DNA of 64,000 nt, taken from positions 1-64,000 of the forward strand of contig NZ_JACSPO010000010.1 of NCBI RefSeq assembly GCF_014837105.1, in the 5' to 3' direction. The notes under the pieces are model-generated. The model was given only the letters and a program-made list of their open reading frames with translations, was not told the DNA's origin and did not search any database. A program made the translations under genes and the position numbers. Each line of letters begins with the position of its first letter. Position 1 is the first letter of the stretch. This document shows, piece by piece, positions 44,703-53,195 of this stretch. The stretch comes from Oceanitalea stevensii. Its GTDB lineage: Bacteria > Actinomycetota > Actinomycetes > Actinomycetales > Actinomycetaceae.

Positions 44703-45548
44703 ATGCGCTCGAACATCCGGATGGCAACTGTCGTCCTCAGCCTGGGCCTTGTCGTGGCCGCGTGCTCCGACGCGGAGGAGGCGCCGGCGGACGCCACGCC
44801 CAGCTCCACCGCTGAGTCACCGGCACCGACGACCGAGAGCACCGAGGCCGCGGACCACGGCGCCCACGGGGCGCACGGCGCCGAGGACCACGACGCCGCA
44901 GCCGCAGCGGCCACCGGCCCGGTCGCCGCCTCCGTGCTCGGCACCTCGACCGGCACCTACGGCCCCCTCGACGAGGGCCTGGGCAGCGGGACGAACACGC
45001 TGGTCGTCGAGGGCACCGTGACGCTCGTCAAGGACGAGTACGGCACCCAGATGTCCACCAACGTCACCGGCCTCACCTCCGGTGCGCCCCACCCCGCCCA
45101 CCTGCACGACGGCTCGTGCACCGAGTTCGGCGGGCACTACATGCACGACCACGCCGGCCCGCCCGAGCCGCCGAACGAGATCTGGCTGTCCTCGTCCAAC
45201 GACCCGGCCGGCCCGCTCGAGCCGAGCCAGACCGGCAGCGCGCTCGGCTCCGGCGGGGCCGACTGGGTCCCGCGCGAGACGCCGCTGTCGATGATGATCC
45301 ACGACTCCGAGTTCCCCGGTCTGCCCATCGCCTGCGCGGACTTCGCCGCCTACGACGGTGCGGTCACCCTCGTGCTCGAGCCTGCCGAGGACGGCGTCGA
45401 GGCGATCGAGTACTCCCTCGACGGCGGCGAGTGGCTGGCCTACGAGGGCCCGGTCGAGATCGCCGACGCCGGCGAGCACACCGTGGCGTACGCGCCCGCG
45501 GGCGAGCACGACGACGCCCCGGAGATCTCCTTCACCCTCGCCGGCTGA
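44703..45548 (+). CDS. Lipoprotein with SOD/CHRD-like histidine motif
   Basis: A 281-residue lipoprotein: lipobox VVAAC with Cys21, then a low-complexity linker rich in Ala, Glu, Thr and His. The core (about 80-200) contains TLVVEGTVTLVKDEYGTQMS, HPAHLHDGSCTEFGGHYMHDHAG and SMMIHDSEFPGLPIACADF, reminiscent of the Cu/Zn-SOD-like or CHRD fold in which HxH binds metal. A final 50 residues form a beta domain (AIEYSLDGGEWLAYEGPV). TATACA at 44656-44661 is a likely -10. Copper or metal binding is inferred, not shown. Confidence 0.65.
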   Translation: MRSNIRMATVVLSLGLVVAACSDAEEAPADATPSSTAESPAPTTESTEAADHGAHGAHGAEDHDAAAAAATGPVAASVLGTSTGTYGPLDEGLGSGTNTLVVEGTVTLVKDEYGTQMSTNVTGLTSGAPHPAHLHDGSCTEFGGHYMHDHAGPPEPPNEIWLSSSNDPAGPLEPSQTGSALGSGGADWVPRETPLSMMIHDSEFPGLPIACADFAAYDGAVTLVLEPAEDGVEAIEYSLDGGEWLAYEGPVEIADAGEHTVAYAPAGEHDDAPEISFTLAG

Positions 45549-45606
45549 GGCAGCGGCAGCAGCGGCAGCCGGCAGCCGGGCCAGCCTGCCGGCCCGGTCC
45601 GATCCC

Positions 45607-45666
45607 CGCTGCTGAGACCGAGCTGCGCGGCTGACATATCAGCAGCGCAGCTCGGTCTCAGCAGCG
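45607..45666. repeat. 60-nt palindrome, family copy 4 (likely terminator)
   Basis: A 28-bp stem with one mismatch and the loop CATA. The outer end is CGCTGCTGA, the variable arm GACCGAGCTGCGC and the inner end GGCTGA. It lies between the convergent 3' ends of the lipoprotein and MarR genes. Confidence 0.85.
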
Positions 45667-45698
45667 AGGTCCGGGGCTGCTGCTCCAGGACCACCAGG

Positions 45699-46118
45699 TC
45701 ACCCGGAGGGGTCGGTGACCTCCCGCAGCCGGATCAGCGCCTCCCGCAGGCACTCGGCCAGCTGGGCGCCGAGGTGCTCCTCCCACTCGCGTTCCACCGC
45801 GGCCACCACCTGCAGCGCCTGCTCGGCGGCCACACGGCCCTGCGGTGTGAAGCGGATGAGGCGGGCCCGCCCGTCGGCCGGGTCCGGGACCCGCTCGACG
45901 AGCCCCTTCTCCTCGAGCGCGACGACCAGCAGGCTCGCCGTCTGCTTCGTCACCTGCGCCTGCCGCGCGAGGTCGGTGAGCCGCGACCCGCCGTCAGCGA
46001 TCCGCTGCGCGAGCCGGGCCTGGGCCGGCGTCACGTCGAAGCCGGCCGCCCGCATCGCGCCGACCACCCGCTCGTCCATGGCCCGGTAGGAGACGAACAT
46101 CATCGTCGCGAGATCCAT
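45699..46118 (-). CDS. MarR-family regulator
   Basis: A 139-residue MarR protein with the winged helix (SRLTDLARQAQVTKQTASLLVVALEEKGLVERVPDPADGRARLI) flanked by dimerisation helices. ATG 46118 is favoured over GTG 46124 by GGGGGTG at the right distance. It is divergent from the methyltransferase/DUF1304 operon across 72 bp containing the palindrome GTCAG-CAACA-CTGAC. Confidence 0.88.
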   Translation of the reverse strand: MDLATMMFVSYRAMDERVVGAMRAAGFDVTPAQARLAQRIADGGSRLTDLARQAQVTKQTASLLVVALEEKGLVERVPDPADGRARLIRFTPQGRVAAEQALQVVAAVEREWEEHLGAQLAECLREALIRLREVTDPSG

Positions 46119-46159
46119 CGGCACACCCCCTTGACAGCGGTCAGGTACGGAGGAAACTA

Positions 46160-46174
46160 GTCAGCAACACTGAC
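46160..46174. promoter_or_regulatory. Probable MarR operator
   Basis: GTCAG-CAACA-CTGAC is an inverted repeat with 5-bp arms, lying between the divergent marR and methyltransferase genes; an imperfect second pair (TGACAGCGGTCA, 46132-46143) lies nearer marR. Position and symmetry suggest the MarR protein binds here. Confidence 0.5.
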
Positions 46175-46190
46175 CATCATAGGGGTCATC

Positions 46191-47282
46191 ATGAGCAGGG
46201 TTCCTCCCACCCGGCTCGTCCGGGCCGCGACCACGGTCCGGACGACGGTCCAGAAGCTCGCCGCGCGCATGGTGCCGCCCGAGGTCGGCGTGCTCGAGCT
46301 GGCCTCCGGCTTCATGGCGACGCACGCGGTCTACGCCGCGACGCGCCTCCGCATCCCGGACACGCTCGTCGCCGGCCCGCTGTCCCCCGCCGACGTCGCC
46401 GCGCGGGTCGGCACGCACGAGGACGCGACGCACCGCCTGCTGCGGGCGTGCGCCATGTGGGGCGTCTTCAGCGAGGAGCCCGACGGCCGCTTCGCGCTGA
46501 CACCGCTGGCGGACCGGCTGCGCACGGGAACGCGTGACTCCATGCGCGCCGTCGTCCTCATGCTCGGCGACCCGAGCTACCAACGGGTCTGGGCGGAGCT
46601 CGCCACGACCGTCCGGACGGGCGAACCGGGCGCCGAGCGGGCCCTCGGCCGGTCGATATGGGAGCACCTGGAGCACGACGCCGAGTTCGGCGACGTCTTC
46701 CACGCGGCCATGACCCGTCTCTCCGCCCTGGACTGGCCCGCGGTCTCCGCCGTGTACGACTTCACCCGCTTCTCCCGGGTCGTCGACCTCGGTGGCGGGC
46801 ACGGGCAGCTCCTCGCCCTCGTGCTCGGGGCCGCCCCCGCCGCCGAGGGGGTGCTCGTCGAGCGCTCGTCCATGGCCGACGGCGCTGCCCGCCTGCTCGG
46901 GGAGGCCGGCCTCGGCGACCGCTACCGGTTCGAGGCCGGGTCGTTCTTCGACACGGTTCCTCCCGACGGCGACCTCTACCTCCTGCGCCGCGTGCTCCAC
47001 GACTACGACGACGCCCAGGCCGCCGCGATCCTCACCACCCTGCGCGAGCACGTGCGCGAACGCGCGACCCTCCTCGTGCTCGACGGCGTCGTCCCACCGG
47101 GGAACACGCCGGACTTCTCCAAGGCGCTCGACCTCGACATGATGCTGTTCGTCGGTGGCCGCGAGCGCACCGAGCCCCAGTGGCGCGCCCTGCTGGCCGA
47201 CACCGGGTTCCGGACCACGCGGATCGTCCCCACGGTCTCGCCCGTCTCCCTCATCGAAGCCGTCCCGGGCAGGAAGCCATGA
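46191..47282 (+). CDS. SAM-dependent O-methyltransferase
   Basis: A 363-residue methyltransferase of the hydroxyindole/acetylserotonin O-methyltransferase family: an N-terminal dimerisation winged helix (ATHAVYAATRLRIPDTLVAG, LLRACAMWGVFSEEPDGRFALTPLADRL) and a C-terminal Rossmann domain with VVDLGGGHGQLLALVL (SAM site) and LLRRVLHDYDDAQAAAIL (catalytic His region). Such enzymes methylate aromatic hydroxyls, often in natural-product pathways or xenobiotic detoxification. It overlaps the DUF1304 gene by 4 nt and is divergent from marR. Confidence 0.85.
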   Translation: MSRVPPTRLVRAATTVRTTVQKLAARMVPPEVGVLELASGFMATHAVYAATRLRIPDTLVAGPLSPADVAARVGTHEDATHRLLRACAMWGVFSEEPDGRFALTPLADRLRTGTRDSMRAVVLMLGDPSYQRVWAELATTVRTGEPGAERALGRSIWEHLEHDAEFGDVFHAAMTRLSALDWPAVSAVYDFTRFSRVVDLGGGHGQLLALVLGAAPAAEGVLVERSSMADGAARLLGEAGLGDRYRFEAGSFFDTVPPDGDLYLLRRVLHDYDDAQAAAILTTLREHVRERATLLVLDGVVPPGNTPDFSKALDLDMMLFVGGRERTEPQWRALLADTGFRTTRIVPTVSPVSLIEAVPGRKP

Positions 47283-47677
47283 GCACGTTCGCCCAGATCT
47301 GCGCCGCTCTGGCGGCGGTCATCGTCATCGCCGTCTCCCCCTTGGAGGCCTTCTACATCCACCGCCCCCGGGTCCAGCGCTTCCTCGGCATCGAGCCGGA
47401 CGGCCTTTCGAACGTCCACCTGTGGTCCTTCTGCATCGGGGCACGCAACGCCCTGGTCGGCGTCGGCACGCTCGTGGGGCTGGGCATGGTGAACCTCGGC
47501 GACCCCGCCGCCGGCACCGTCCTCGTCGTCGCCTGCCTGGTGTACCTGCTGCTCTCCTCGCTGTCCATGGGCCTGGCCGACGCGCTCGGCTACTGGCGGC
47601 CGCGCGGGAAGAGCGTCAAGGGCACCGTCGCGTCGTCCGTGCTGCCGGCCGCCGCGCTCGTCGCCGTCGCGCTCTGA
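47279..47677 (+). CDS. DUF1304 membrane protein
   Basis: A 132-residue integral membrane protein with four helices: ICAALAAVIVIAVSPLEAFYIHRP, then FCIGARNALVGVGTLVGLG, VLVVACLVYLLLSSLS and a last helix at the C-terminus. The loop YIHRPRVQRFLGI is the DUF1304 signature. The start overlaps the methyltransferase stop by ATGA. Function is unknown; co-transcription with a MarR-controlled methyltransferase hints at a shared stress response. Confidence 0.85.
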   Translation: MSTFAQICAALAAVIVIAVSPLEAFYIHRPRVQRFLGIEPDGLSNVHLWSFCIGARNALVGVGTLVGLGMVNLGDPAAGTVLVVACLVYLLLSSLSMGLADALGYWRPRGKSVKGTVASSVLPAAALVAVAL

Positions 47678-47707
47678 GACGGCGGCCGGCGCCCCCTCCC
47701 CTGTCCT

Positions 47708-47767
47708 CGCTGCAGAAACGGAACTGCGCTGCTGATATGTCAGCCGCGCAGTTCCGTTTCTGCAGCG
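47708..47767. repeat. 60-nt palindrome, family copy 5 (likely terminator)
   Basis: A 28-bp stem with one mismatch and the loop TATG. The outer end is CGCTGCAGA (T to A, with the matching change on the other side), the variable arm AACGGAACTGCGC and the inner end GCTGA. It lies between the convergent 3' ends of the DUF1304 and metQ genes. Confidence 0.85.
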
Positions 47768-47808
47768 TGGTCCGCGACGTCCAACGCCCGGAGCTCAGTT
47801 GTCCCGGA

Positions 47809-48618
47809 TCACTCCACCGGGATGATGACGCCCTGGTACTCCTCCTCGATGAACTGGTCCATCTCGTCGGAGGTGAGCAGCTCGTAGAGGGTGGCGATGC
47901 GCGGGTCGTCGGCGAGCTCCGGCGTCGTCGACAGGACGTTGTAGTAGTCGCTGTCGCTCTCCTCGGCGAGGATCATCTTGTCCTCGCCCAGGCCGGCGGG
48001 CAGCGCGAAGGCGGCGGTGACGATCGCGGCGTCCTGGTCCTCGACGGCCTGCGGCAGGGTGGCGTTCTCGATCTCGACGAACTCGATGTTGCGCGGGTTC
48101 GCGGTGATGTCGGCGATCGTGATGGGCTCCTCGGTGACCTCGATGAGGCCGTGCGCGGCGAGGAGCTTGAGGGCGCGGCCCTCGTTGGTCGGGTCGTTCG
48201 GGATCGCGACCGAGGCGCCGTCGGGCAGCTCCTCGAGCGAGCCGAAGTCGTTGGAGTACAGGCCCATCCGCGGCAGGTAGACCTCGCCGACGGAGACGAG
48301 GTCCTCGCCCATGGCCTCGTTGAAGGTCTCCATGAACGTCGTGTTCTGGAAGAGGTTGGCGTCGGCGTCGCCGTCGACCACGGCCGGGTTGGGCGTGTTG
48401 TAGTCGCTGAACTCGACGAACTCCACGGTCAGCCCCTCGGCGGGGGCGAGCTCCTCGGCGACGAAGCGGAGCATGTCGCCGGCGGGGACGGCGAGGGCCG
48501 CCACGCGGATGGTGTCGGACTCGGCGTCGGAGGCTGCGCCGTCGTCGTCCCCTCCGCCACAGGCGGTGAGGGCGAGGGCGGCGACGACGGCGACGGGCAG
48601 GGTGCGGGTGAGGCGCAT
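47809..48618 (-). CDS. metQ: Methionine ABC transporter binding lipoprotein
   Basis: A 269-residue NlpA/MetQ lipoprotein with lipobox LTAC (Cys20). The family features are EFSDYNTPNPAVVDGDADANLFQNTTFMETF, VSVGEVYLPRMGLYS, VAIPNDPTNEGRALKLL and NPRNIEFVEIENATLPQAVED. It captures D/L-methionine outside the membrane and feeds the permease encoded 11 bp upstream. Last gene of metN-metI-metQ. Confidence 0.92.
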   Translation of the reverse strand: MRLTRTLPVAVVAALALTACGGGDDDGAASDAESDTIRVAALAVPAGDMLRFVAEELAPAEGLTVEFVEFSDYNTPNPAVVDGDADANLFQNTTFMETFNEAMGEDLVSVGEVYLPRMGLYSNDFGSLEELPDGASVAIPNDPTNEGRALKLLAAHGLIEVTEEPITIADITANPRNIEFVEIENATLPQAVEDQDAAIVTAAFALPAGLGEDKMILAEESDSDYYNVLSTTPELADDPRIATLYELLTSDEMDQFIEEEYQGVIIPVE

Positions 48619-48629
48619 GGATCTACTTT

Positions 48630-49331
48630 CTAGCGGTGGGACGCACGTCGGGCGACGTAGTTGCCGGCCGACTGGAGGATCTGGACGAGGACGACGAGGA
48701 GCACGACGACGACGAGCATGTACTCGAGGCTGTAGCGCTGGTACCCGTAGCGGAAGGCCACGTCCCCGAGCCCGCCGCCACCGACGGCCCCGACCATCGC
48801 GGAGTAGCCGATGAGGCCGACGACGGTCGTCGACAGTCCCAGCGTGAGGGCGGGGACCGCCTCGGCGAGGAGGACCTTGAACATGATCGTGCGCCTGGTG
48901 GCGCCGAGGGAGACGGCGGCGTCGATGACCCCGCGGGGCACCTCGCGGACCGCGATCTCCACGAGCCGGGCGAAGAACGGGATGCCGGCGATGGTGAGCG
49001 GGACGATCGAGGCCGTCGGGCCGATGAAGGTGCCGACGACCAGCCGGGTGAAGGGGATGAGCAGGATCATGAGGATGATGAACGGGATCGAGCGGCCGAT
49101 GTTGACGACGACGTCGAGAGTCCGGTTCACCACCTTGCCCAGCGCACGGGAGCCGAAGGGCTTGGCGTAGAGGCCGTCCTTCTCGGTGGTGACGAGGAGG
49201 ACGCCGACGGCGGTCCCGACGACCACGGTGAACAGCAGCGCGACAAAGACCATGTAGAGCGTCTGCCACGTGCCGCGGGAGACGATCTCGACGAGGTCGG
49301 ACCAGAAGTCCGGGTCGTTGCGGTCGATCAT
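48630..49331 (-). CDS. metI: Methionine ABC transporter permease
   Basis: A 233-residue MetI-type permease with five membrane helices. WQTLYMVFVALLFTVVVGTAVGVLL opens it, and the cytoplasmic coupling loop reads VSLGATRRTIMFKVLLAEAVPAL. The N-terminal NDPDFWSDLVEIVSRGTW is typical. It overlaps metN by ATGA. Confidence 0.92.
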   Translation of the reverse strand: MIDRNDPDFWSDLVEIVSRGTWQTLYMVFVALLFTVVVGTAVGVLLVTTEKDGLYAKPFGSRALGKVVNRTLDVVVNIGRSIPFIILMILLIPFTRLVVGTFIGPTASIVPLTIAGIPFFARLVEIAVREVPRGVIDAAVSLGATRRTIMFKVLLAEAVPALTLGLSTTVVGLIGYSAMVGAVGGGGLGDVAFRYGYQRYSLEYMLVVVVLLVVLVQILQSAGNYVARRASHR

Positions 49332-50317
49332 CGGACCACCTCCACGAACAGGCCCTGGGAGCGCAGGTAGGACAGGGCGGCCTCCACCTGGTCGCCGGTG
49401 GCGGCGGGGATCTCGAGCCGGGTGCGGCCGGTCTGGGTGCCGTCGTGGATGGTCTCCATCGCGGCGCCGAGGATGGCGACGTCCAGGCCCTGGTCGCGGG
49501 CGAGGCGCGCGATGACGGGCTCGGAGGAGGTCTGCTTGGTGAAGGTGACGTCGATGATCGTCGTGCCGCGCTCGGGCGGCAGCTCCCCGAGCTGGAAGAG
49601 CTCGGCGGCCAGCCGCGAGCCGGGGGTGGTGAGCAGCTGGTCCATGGGGCCGTGCTCGAGGATGCGGCCGTGCTCCATGAGCGCGGCGGAGTCGCAGATG
49701 CGCTTGATGACGTCCATCTCGTGGGTGATGAGGAGGACGGTGAGGCCGAGCTCGCGGGACAGGCGGCGGATGAGGTCGAGGACCGAGCGGGTGGTCTCCG
49801 GGTCGAGGGCCGAGGTGGCCTCGTCGGAGAGGAGGACGCTCGGGTTGTCGGCGAGGGCGCGGGCGATGCCCACGCGCTGCTTCTGGCCCCCAGAGAGCTG
49901 GGCGGGGTAGGCGCCGGCGCGGTCGGACAGGCCGACGAGCTCGAGGATCTCAGTGGCGCGATGGCGGCGGTCCGCGCGGGAGGTGCCGGCGATCTCGAGG
50001 GCGAGCTCGACGTTGGCCTGCGCGGTGCGGGAGGACAGCAGGTTGAAGTGCTGGAAGATCATCCCGGCGCGACGGCGGGCCTCGCGCAGCTCCTTGCCCT
50101 TGAGCTCGGAGATGACGGCGCCGTCGACCGTGACCGTCCCGGAGTCCGGCTTCTCCAGGGCGTTGACGGTGCGGATGAGGGTCGACTTGCCGGCGCCGGA
50201 CTGGCCGACGATCCCGAAGATCTCCCCCGGCTCGACGCGCAGGGAGACGTGGTCGAGCGCGTGGACCTCACCGCCGGGTGTGCGGAAGGTCTTGGACACA
50301 TCCACTAGGTCGATCAA
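49328..50317 (-). CDS. metN: Methionine ABC transporter ATPase
   Basis: A 329-residue ATPase. Walker A is GQSGAGKSTLIR, the signature LSGGQKQRVGIARAL and Walker B VLLSDEATSALD. The last 80 residues are the NIL domain (TSSEPVIARLARDQGLDVAILGAAM) that binds methionine and inhibits transport. First gene of the operon; the 249-bp divergent gap to the GNAT gene shows no clear SAM riboswitch. Confidence 0.93.
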   Translation of the reverse strand: MIDLVDVSKTFRTPGGEVHALDHVSLRVEPGEIFGIVGQSGAGKSTLIRTVNALEKPDSGTVTVDGAVISELKGKELREARRRAGMIFQHFNLLSSRTAQANVELALEIAGTSRADRRHRATEILELVGLSDRAGAYPAQLSGGQKQRVGIARALADNPSVLLSDEATSALDPETTRSVLDLIRRLSRELGLTVLLITHEMDVIKRICDSAALMEHGRILEHGPMDQLLTTPGSRLAAELFQLGELPPERGTTIIDVTFTKQTSSEPVIARLARDQGLDVAILGAAMETIHDGTQTGRTRLEIPAATGDQVEAALSYLRSQGLFVEVVR

Positions 50318-50566
50318 GCGGTCCTCCTGGTCCGATGGGCGCGGGCGGGCACCGTCCGCCCCCGATCAGCCCGCGCTCAGCCTGTCGTGCCGGGCGCTGA
50401 CACGTCCAGCAGCAGAGACGAGTATCTCATGCTTCGGACGTGAGCTTCTCGTGGGAAATGGGGAGGACCGGGCGGAGCGCCGCTCGGTAGGCTCGCCGTC
50501 CCAGCCCACGGGCGGCGCTGCGGCCCGCAGTGAGGCCTTGGGCACACACGAGTCGGAGGTGGTGTC

Positions 50567-51160
50567 GTGCCGTTCCCTGCCGGGCTGCTCGCCCCGGACG
50601 GTCTGACGGTCCCGGGGCTCTCCCTGCGGCCGATCACCGCGGCGGACGCGGAGCTAGACCACGCGGCCGTGATGGAGAGCAGGGAGCTCCTGCGCCCCTG
50701 GGAGCAGACGGGCTGGCCCGCCGACGACTTCACCGTCGCGGAGAACCGGGCCGACCTCGAGGGCCTGGAGAGGCGCCACGCCGAGGGGCGGGCCTTCACC
50801 TACACCGTGCTGGACCCGGCGGACACGACATGCCTCGGATGCGTCTACCTCATGCCGCCCGACGCGCGGATGTACGACGGCGCCCACATCGTCCCTGCGG
50901 CCGCGGAGGACCGGTGGGAGGACGTGGACGCCGCCGTCTACTTCTGGGTGCGTGCCTCGCGCCTGGGGGCGGGCACCGACCGTGTGCTGCTGGAAGTACT
51001 GCGGGACTGGCTCCGGGACGAGTGGGGACTCGAGCACGCCGCCGTCGTCGTCCCCGAGGACGTCGCGCCGCAGGTCGCGGCGGTGGAGAGCACGGGCCTG
51101 CGGCTGCGCTTCACCGTCACCGAGCAGGGCAAGCCCGGCCGCTACCTCGCCTACGGCTGA
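50567..51160 (+). CDS. GNAT acetyltransferase
   Basis: A 197-residue protein of the Gcn5-related N-acetyltransferase fold. It begins with strand/helix pair LSLRPITAADAELDHAAVMES and has the central strand YTVLDPADTTCLGCVYLMPP. The usual acetyl-CoA loop is degenerate (RASRLGAGTDRVLLEVLRDWL), so activity is less certain. GGAGGTGG lies just before GTG 50567. Substrate unknown. Confidence 0.7.
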   Translation: MPFPAGLLAPDGLTVPGLSLRPITAADAELDHAAVMESRELLRPWEQTGWPADDFTVAENRADLEGLERRHAEGRAFTYTVLDPADTTCLGCVYLMPPDARMYDGAHIVPAAAEDRWEDVDAAVYFWVRASRLGAGTDRVLLEVLRDWLRDEWGLEHAAVVVPEDVAPQVAAVESTGLRLRFTVTEQGKPGRYLAYG

Positions 51161-51167
51161 GCGGGCG

Positions 51168-51896
51168 CTACTGCACGTCCGGGACCTGCGCCAGCCGCCC
51201 GTCGATCATCTCGACGACGCGGTCGCAGTGGGTGAGGACGTCGTGGTCGTGGGTGACCATGACGACGGCGATCCCCCGCTCGTGGCACCGTGCCGCGAGC
51301 AGCTCGACGACCTCGTGGCTGCGCGCCCGGTCGAGGGCCGCGGTGGGCTCGTCGACGAGGAGCAGCCCGGGGTCGTTGACGAGGGCGCGTGCGATGCCCA
51401 CCCGCTGCCGCTCACCGCCGGAGAGCTCACCGGGACGGTGGTCGGCCCGGTGGCTCATCCCCACGGCGTCGAGCAGCGGGAGCGGGTCGAAGGACCGCGC
51501 GCCGGGGCGCCCGGCGATCCGGTAGGCGAGGCGCAGCTGGTCGGCCGCCGTGAGGGCCGGCACGAGGTTGCCGGACTGGAAGACGAAGCCGAGCCGGCTG
51601 CGCCGGAACTCCGCGAGGGCGCCCTGCCCGCGACGGCGCATCGCGCCGAGGTCCTCACCGAGGACCTGCACGTCGCCGGAGGTGGGCGTCGCCAGCGCGC
51701 CGGCCACGGCGAGGAGCGAGGACTTGCCGGCGCCCGAGGGGCCGACGACGGCGACGAGCTCGCCCGGGGCGACGTCGAGGTCGACGGCGTCCATCGCGCG
51801 GACCTTGCCCGCGCCGTCGCCGACCTCGAGGGTGACGTCGCGCAGCCGCAGGCCGAGCGTCGTGCCGTCCATGCCGGCAGTGTCGAAGGTGCTCAT
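51168..51896 (-). CDS. MacB/LolD-type ABC ATPase
   Basis: A 242-residue ATPase: Walker A VGPSGAGKSSLLAVAGAL, signature LSGGERQRVGIARALVND, Walker B GLLLVDEPTAALD and the H-loop VVMVTHDHDV. It energises the FtsX-like permease whose stop codon region overlaps its start by 4 nt. With the TetR gene upstream it forms a regulated export module. Confidence 0.9.
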   Translation of the reverse strand: MSTFDTAGMDGTTLGLRLRDVTLEVGDGAGKVRAMDAVDLDVAPGELVAVVGPSGAGKSSLLAVAGALATPTSGDVQVLGEDLGAMRRRGQGALAEFRRSRLGFVFQSGNLVPALTAADQLRLAYRIAGRPGARSFDPLPLLDAVGMSHRADHRPGELSGGERQRVGIARALVNDPGLLLVDEPTAALDRARSHEVVELLAARCHERGIAVVMVTHDHDVLTHCDRVVEMIDGRLAQVPDVQ

Positions 51897-53053
51897 CGGG
51901 CGCCTCCCAGCGCGGTGATCGGGTCGATGCAGGTAACCCGCAGGACGGCGACGGCGGCGCCGAGCAGTCCGAGCAGGATGGTGACGGCGGAGGCGACGGC
52001 GATGGCCGGGGCCTCCAGGGCGAAGGGCATGCCGTCCGGCATGAGGGCACCGAGGCCCACCCCGACAGCGACACCGACGGCGGTGAAGACGAGCAGGAGG
52101 ATGGCCGCCTGCGCGAGACCGTCACGGAGCAGGTAGCGGGCGGAGGCACCCATGGCGCGGAGCACGGCGAGCTCGTGGCTGCGCTGGATGGTCCACACGG
52201 TGAAGAAGGCGCCGACGACGAGCGCGCCGATCGCGTAGAGGAACCACTGGATCATGCTGAGCGTCAGCGTCTCGGCCTCGTAGCCCGGGGAGGCGTTGAA
52301 GGACTCCTCGAGCGTCATCGTCGTCGTGTCGGCGGCGGCGTCACCGGCGGCGAGCGCGTCGGCGTCACCGGCGGCGAGGGCGGAGCCCTCGGTGCCGAGG
52401 AGCCCGATGACGGAGTACTGGTCGAAGTCGAGGGCCGCGACCTGCTCCGCGGTGGGCGCAGAGCCGGCGGGGGCCTCCCCGGCGGCGATGAGCTGCCAGG
52501 TCCCGAGCGGGAGGTAGGCGATGTCGACGTGGCCGAAGGTGGCCTGCTCGTCGGTGAAGCCGACGACCTCGAGCTGGGTGTCGAGGCGGTCGAGGGTGAC
52601 GACGGTCCCGATCTCGAGACCGTCCGCGGTGCCGGAGACGACGATCCCCGCGGGGTCGTCGAGGCCGGTGCCGTCGGCGACGTCGGGGGCGAGGAACGAG
52701 CCGGGCTCGACGCCGAAGAGGGTGAGGTCGACCTGCTCGCCGGTGTCGGTCACGGCGTTGACGATGGACGCCCCCATCGGGGACGCCTCGGCGACGTCGG
52801 ACTGGTCGCGCCAGGTGGCGAGCTGGGCGTCGTCGACGACGGAGCGGGAGAACGCGTTGTCCGCCTTGGTACCGGCGTCGAACGCGAAGGAGGTCGAGGT
52901 GGGCAGGGACTTGAGGCCGGAGACGCCGTCGTTGACCAGCCCGGCGGAGAGGCCGGAGAGCAGGACCATGAGAACGGCGATGAGAGCGATAACGACGCCC
53001 ATGAGACTGAAACGGCCCCGGGCGAACGACAGCTCGCGCAGTGCGAGGAACAT
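51893..53053 (-). CDS. FtsX-like ABC permease
   Basis: A 386-residue MacB-type permease. One helix near the N-terminus (FSLMGVVIALIAVLMVLLSGLSAGL) is followed by a large extracellular domain (about 45-255), then three helices in the FtsX domain (FLYAIGALVVGAFFTVWTI, SHELAVLRAMGASARYLL loop, AILLLVFTAVGVAVGVGLG, AVTILLGLLGAAVAVLRV). Such pumps move peptides, lipids or antibiotics by a mechanotransmission mechanism. A TetR operator pair lies 63-99 bp upstream. Confidence 0.88.
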   Translation of the reverse strand: MFLALRELSFARGRFSLMGVVIALIAVLMVLLSGLSAGLVNDGVSGLKSLPTSTSFAFDAGTKADNAFSRSVVDDAQLATWRDQSDVAEASPMGASIVNAVTDTGEQVDLTLFGVEPGSFLAPDVADGTGLDDPAGIVVSGTADGLEIGTVVTLDRLDTQLEVVGFTDEQATFGHVDIAYLPLGTWQLIAAGEAPAGSAPTAEQVAALDFDQYSVIGLLGTEGSALAAGDADALAAGDAAADTTTMTLEESFNASPGYEAETLTLSMIQWFLYAIGALVVGAFFTVWTIQRSHELAVLRAMGASARYLLRDGLAQAAILLLVFTAVGVAVGVGLGALMPDGMPFALEAPAIAVASAVTILLGLLGAAVAVLRVTCIDPITALGGAR

Positions 53054-53115
53054 GAGTGTCCTTTGATGAGGTTGCCGGCGCCCGCGACCGCACCGAGCCC
53101 GAGGCCCGCCAGTTG

Positions 53116-53152
53116 CCGACACCGTGTCGGGAAGATGCCGACAGCGTGTCAC
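53116..53152. promoter_or_regulatory. Twin TetR operators before the ABC exporter
   Basis: CCGACAC-C-GTGTCGG (53116-53130) is a perfect 15-nt palindrome. A second, imperfect copy CCGACAGCGTGTCAC lies at 53138-53152. Both are preceded by TG, and their 22-bp period places the two sites on one face of the helix. They sit between the TetR stop and the exporter start, so the regulator upstream probably represses the exporter. Confidence 0.6.
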
Positions 53153-53195
53153 AAAGCGGGCCGGCGGTGCACCCGGGACGCGTGTGGTCTTGCGC

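Noticed and set aside
50318..50566. SAM riboswitch before metN
   Set aside because: I could not find the conserved pairing and core sequences of S-box or SAM-IV RNAs; only small hairpins are visible.
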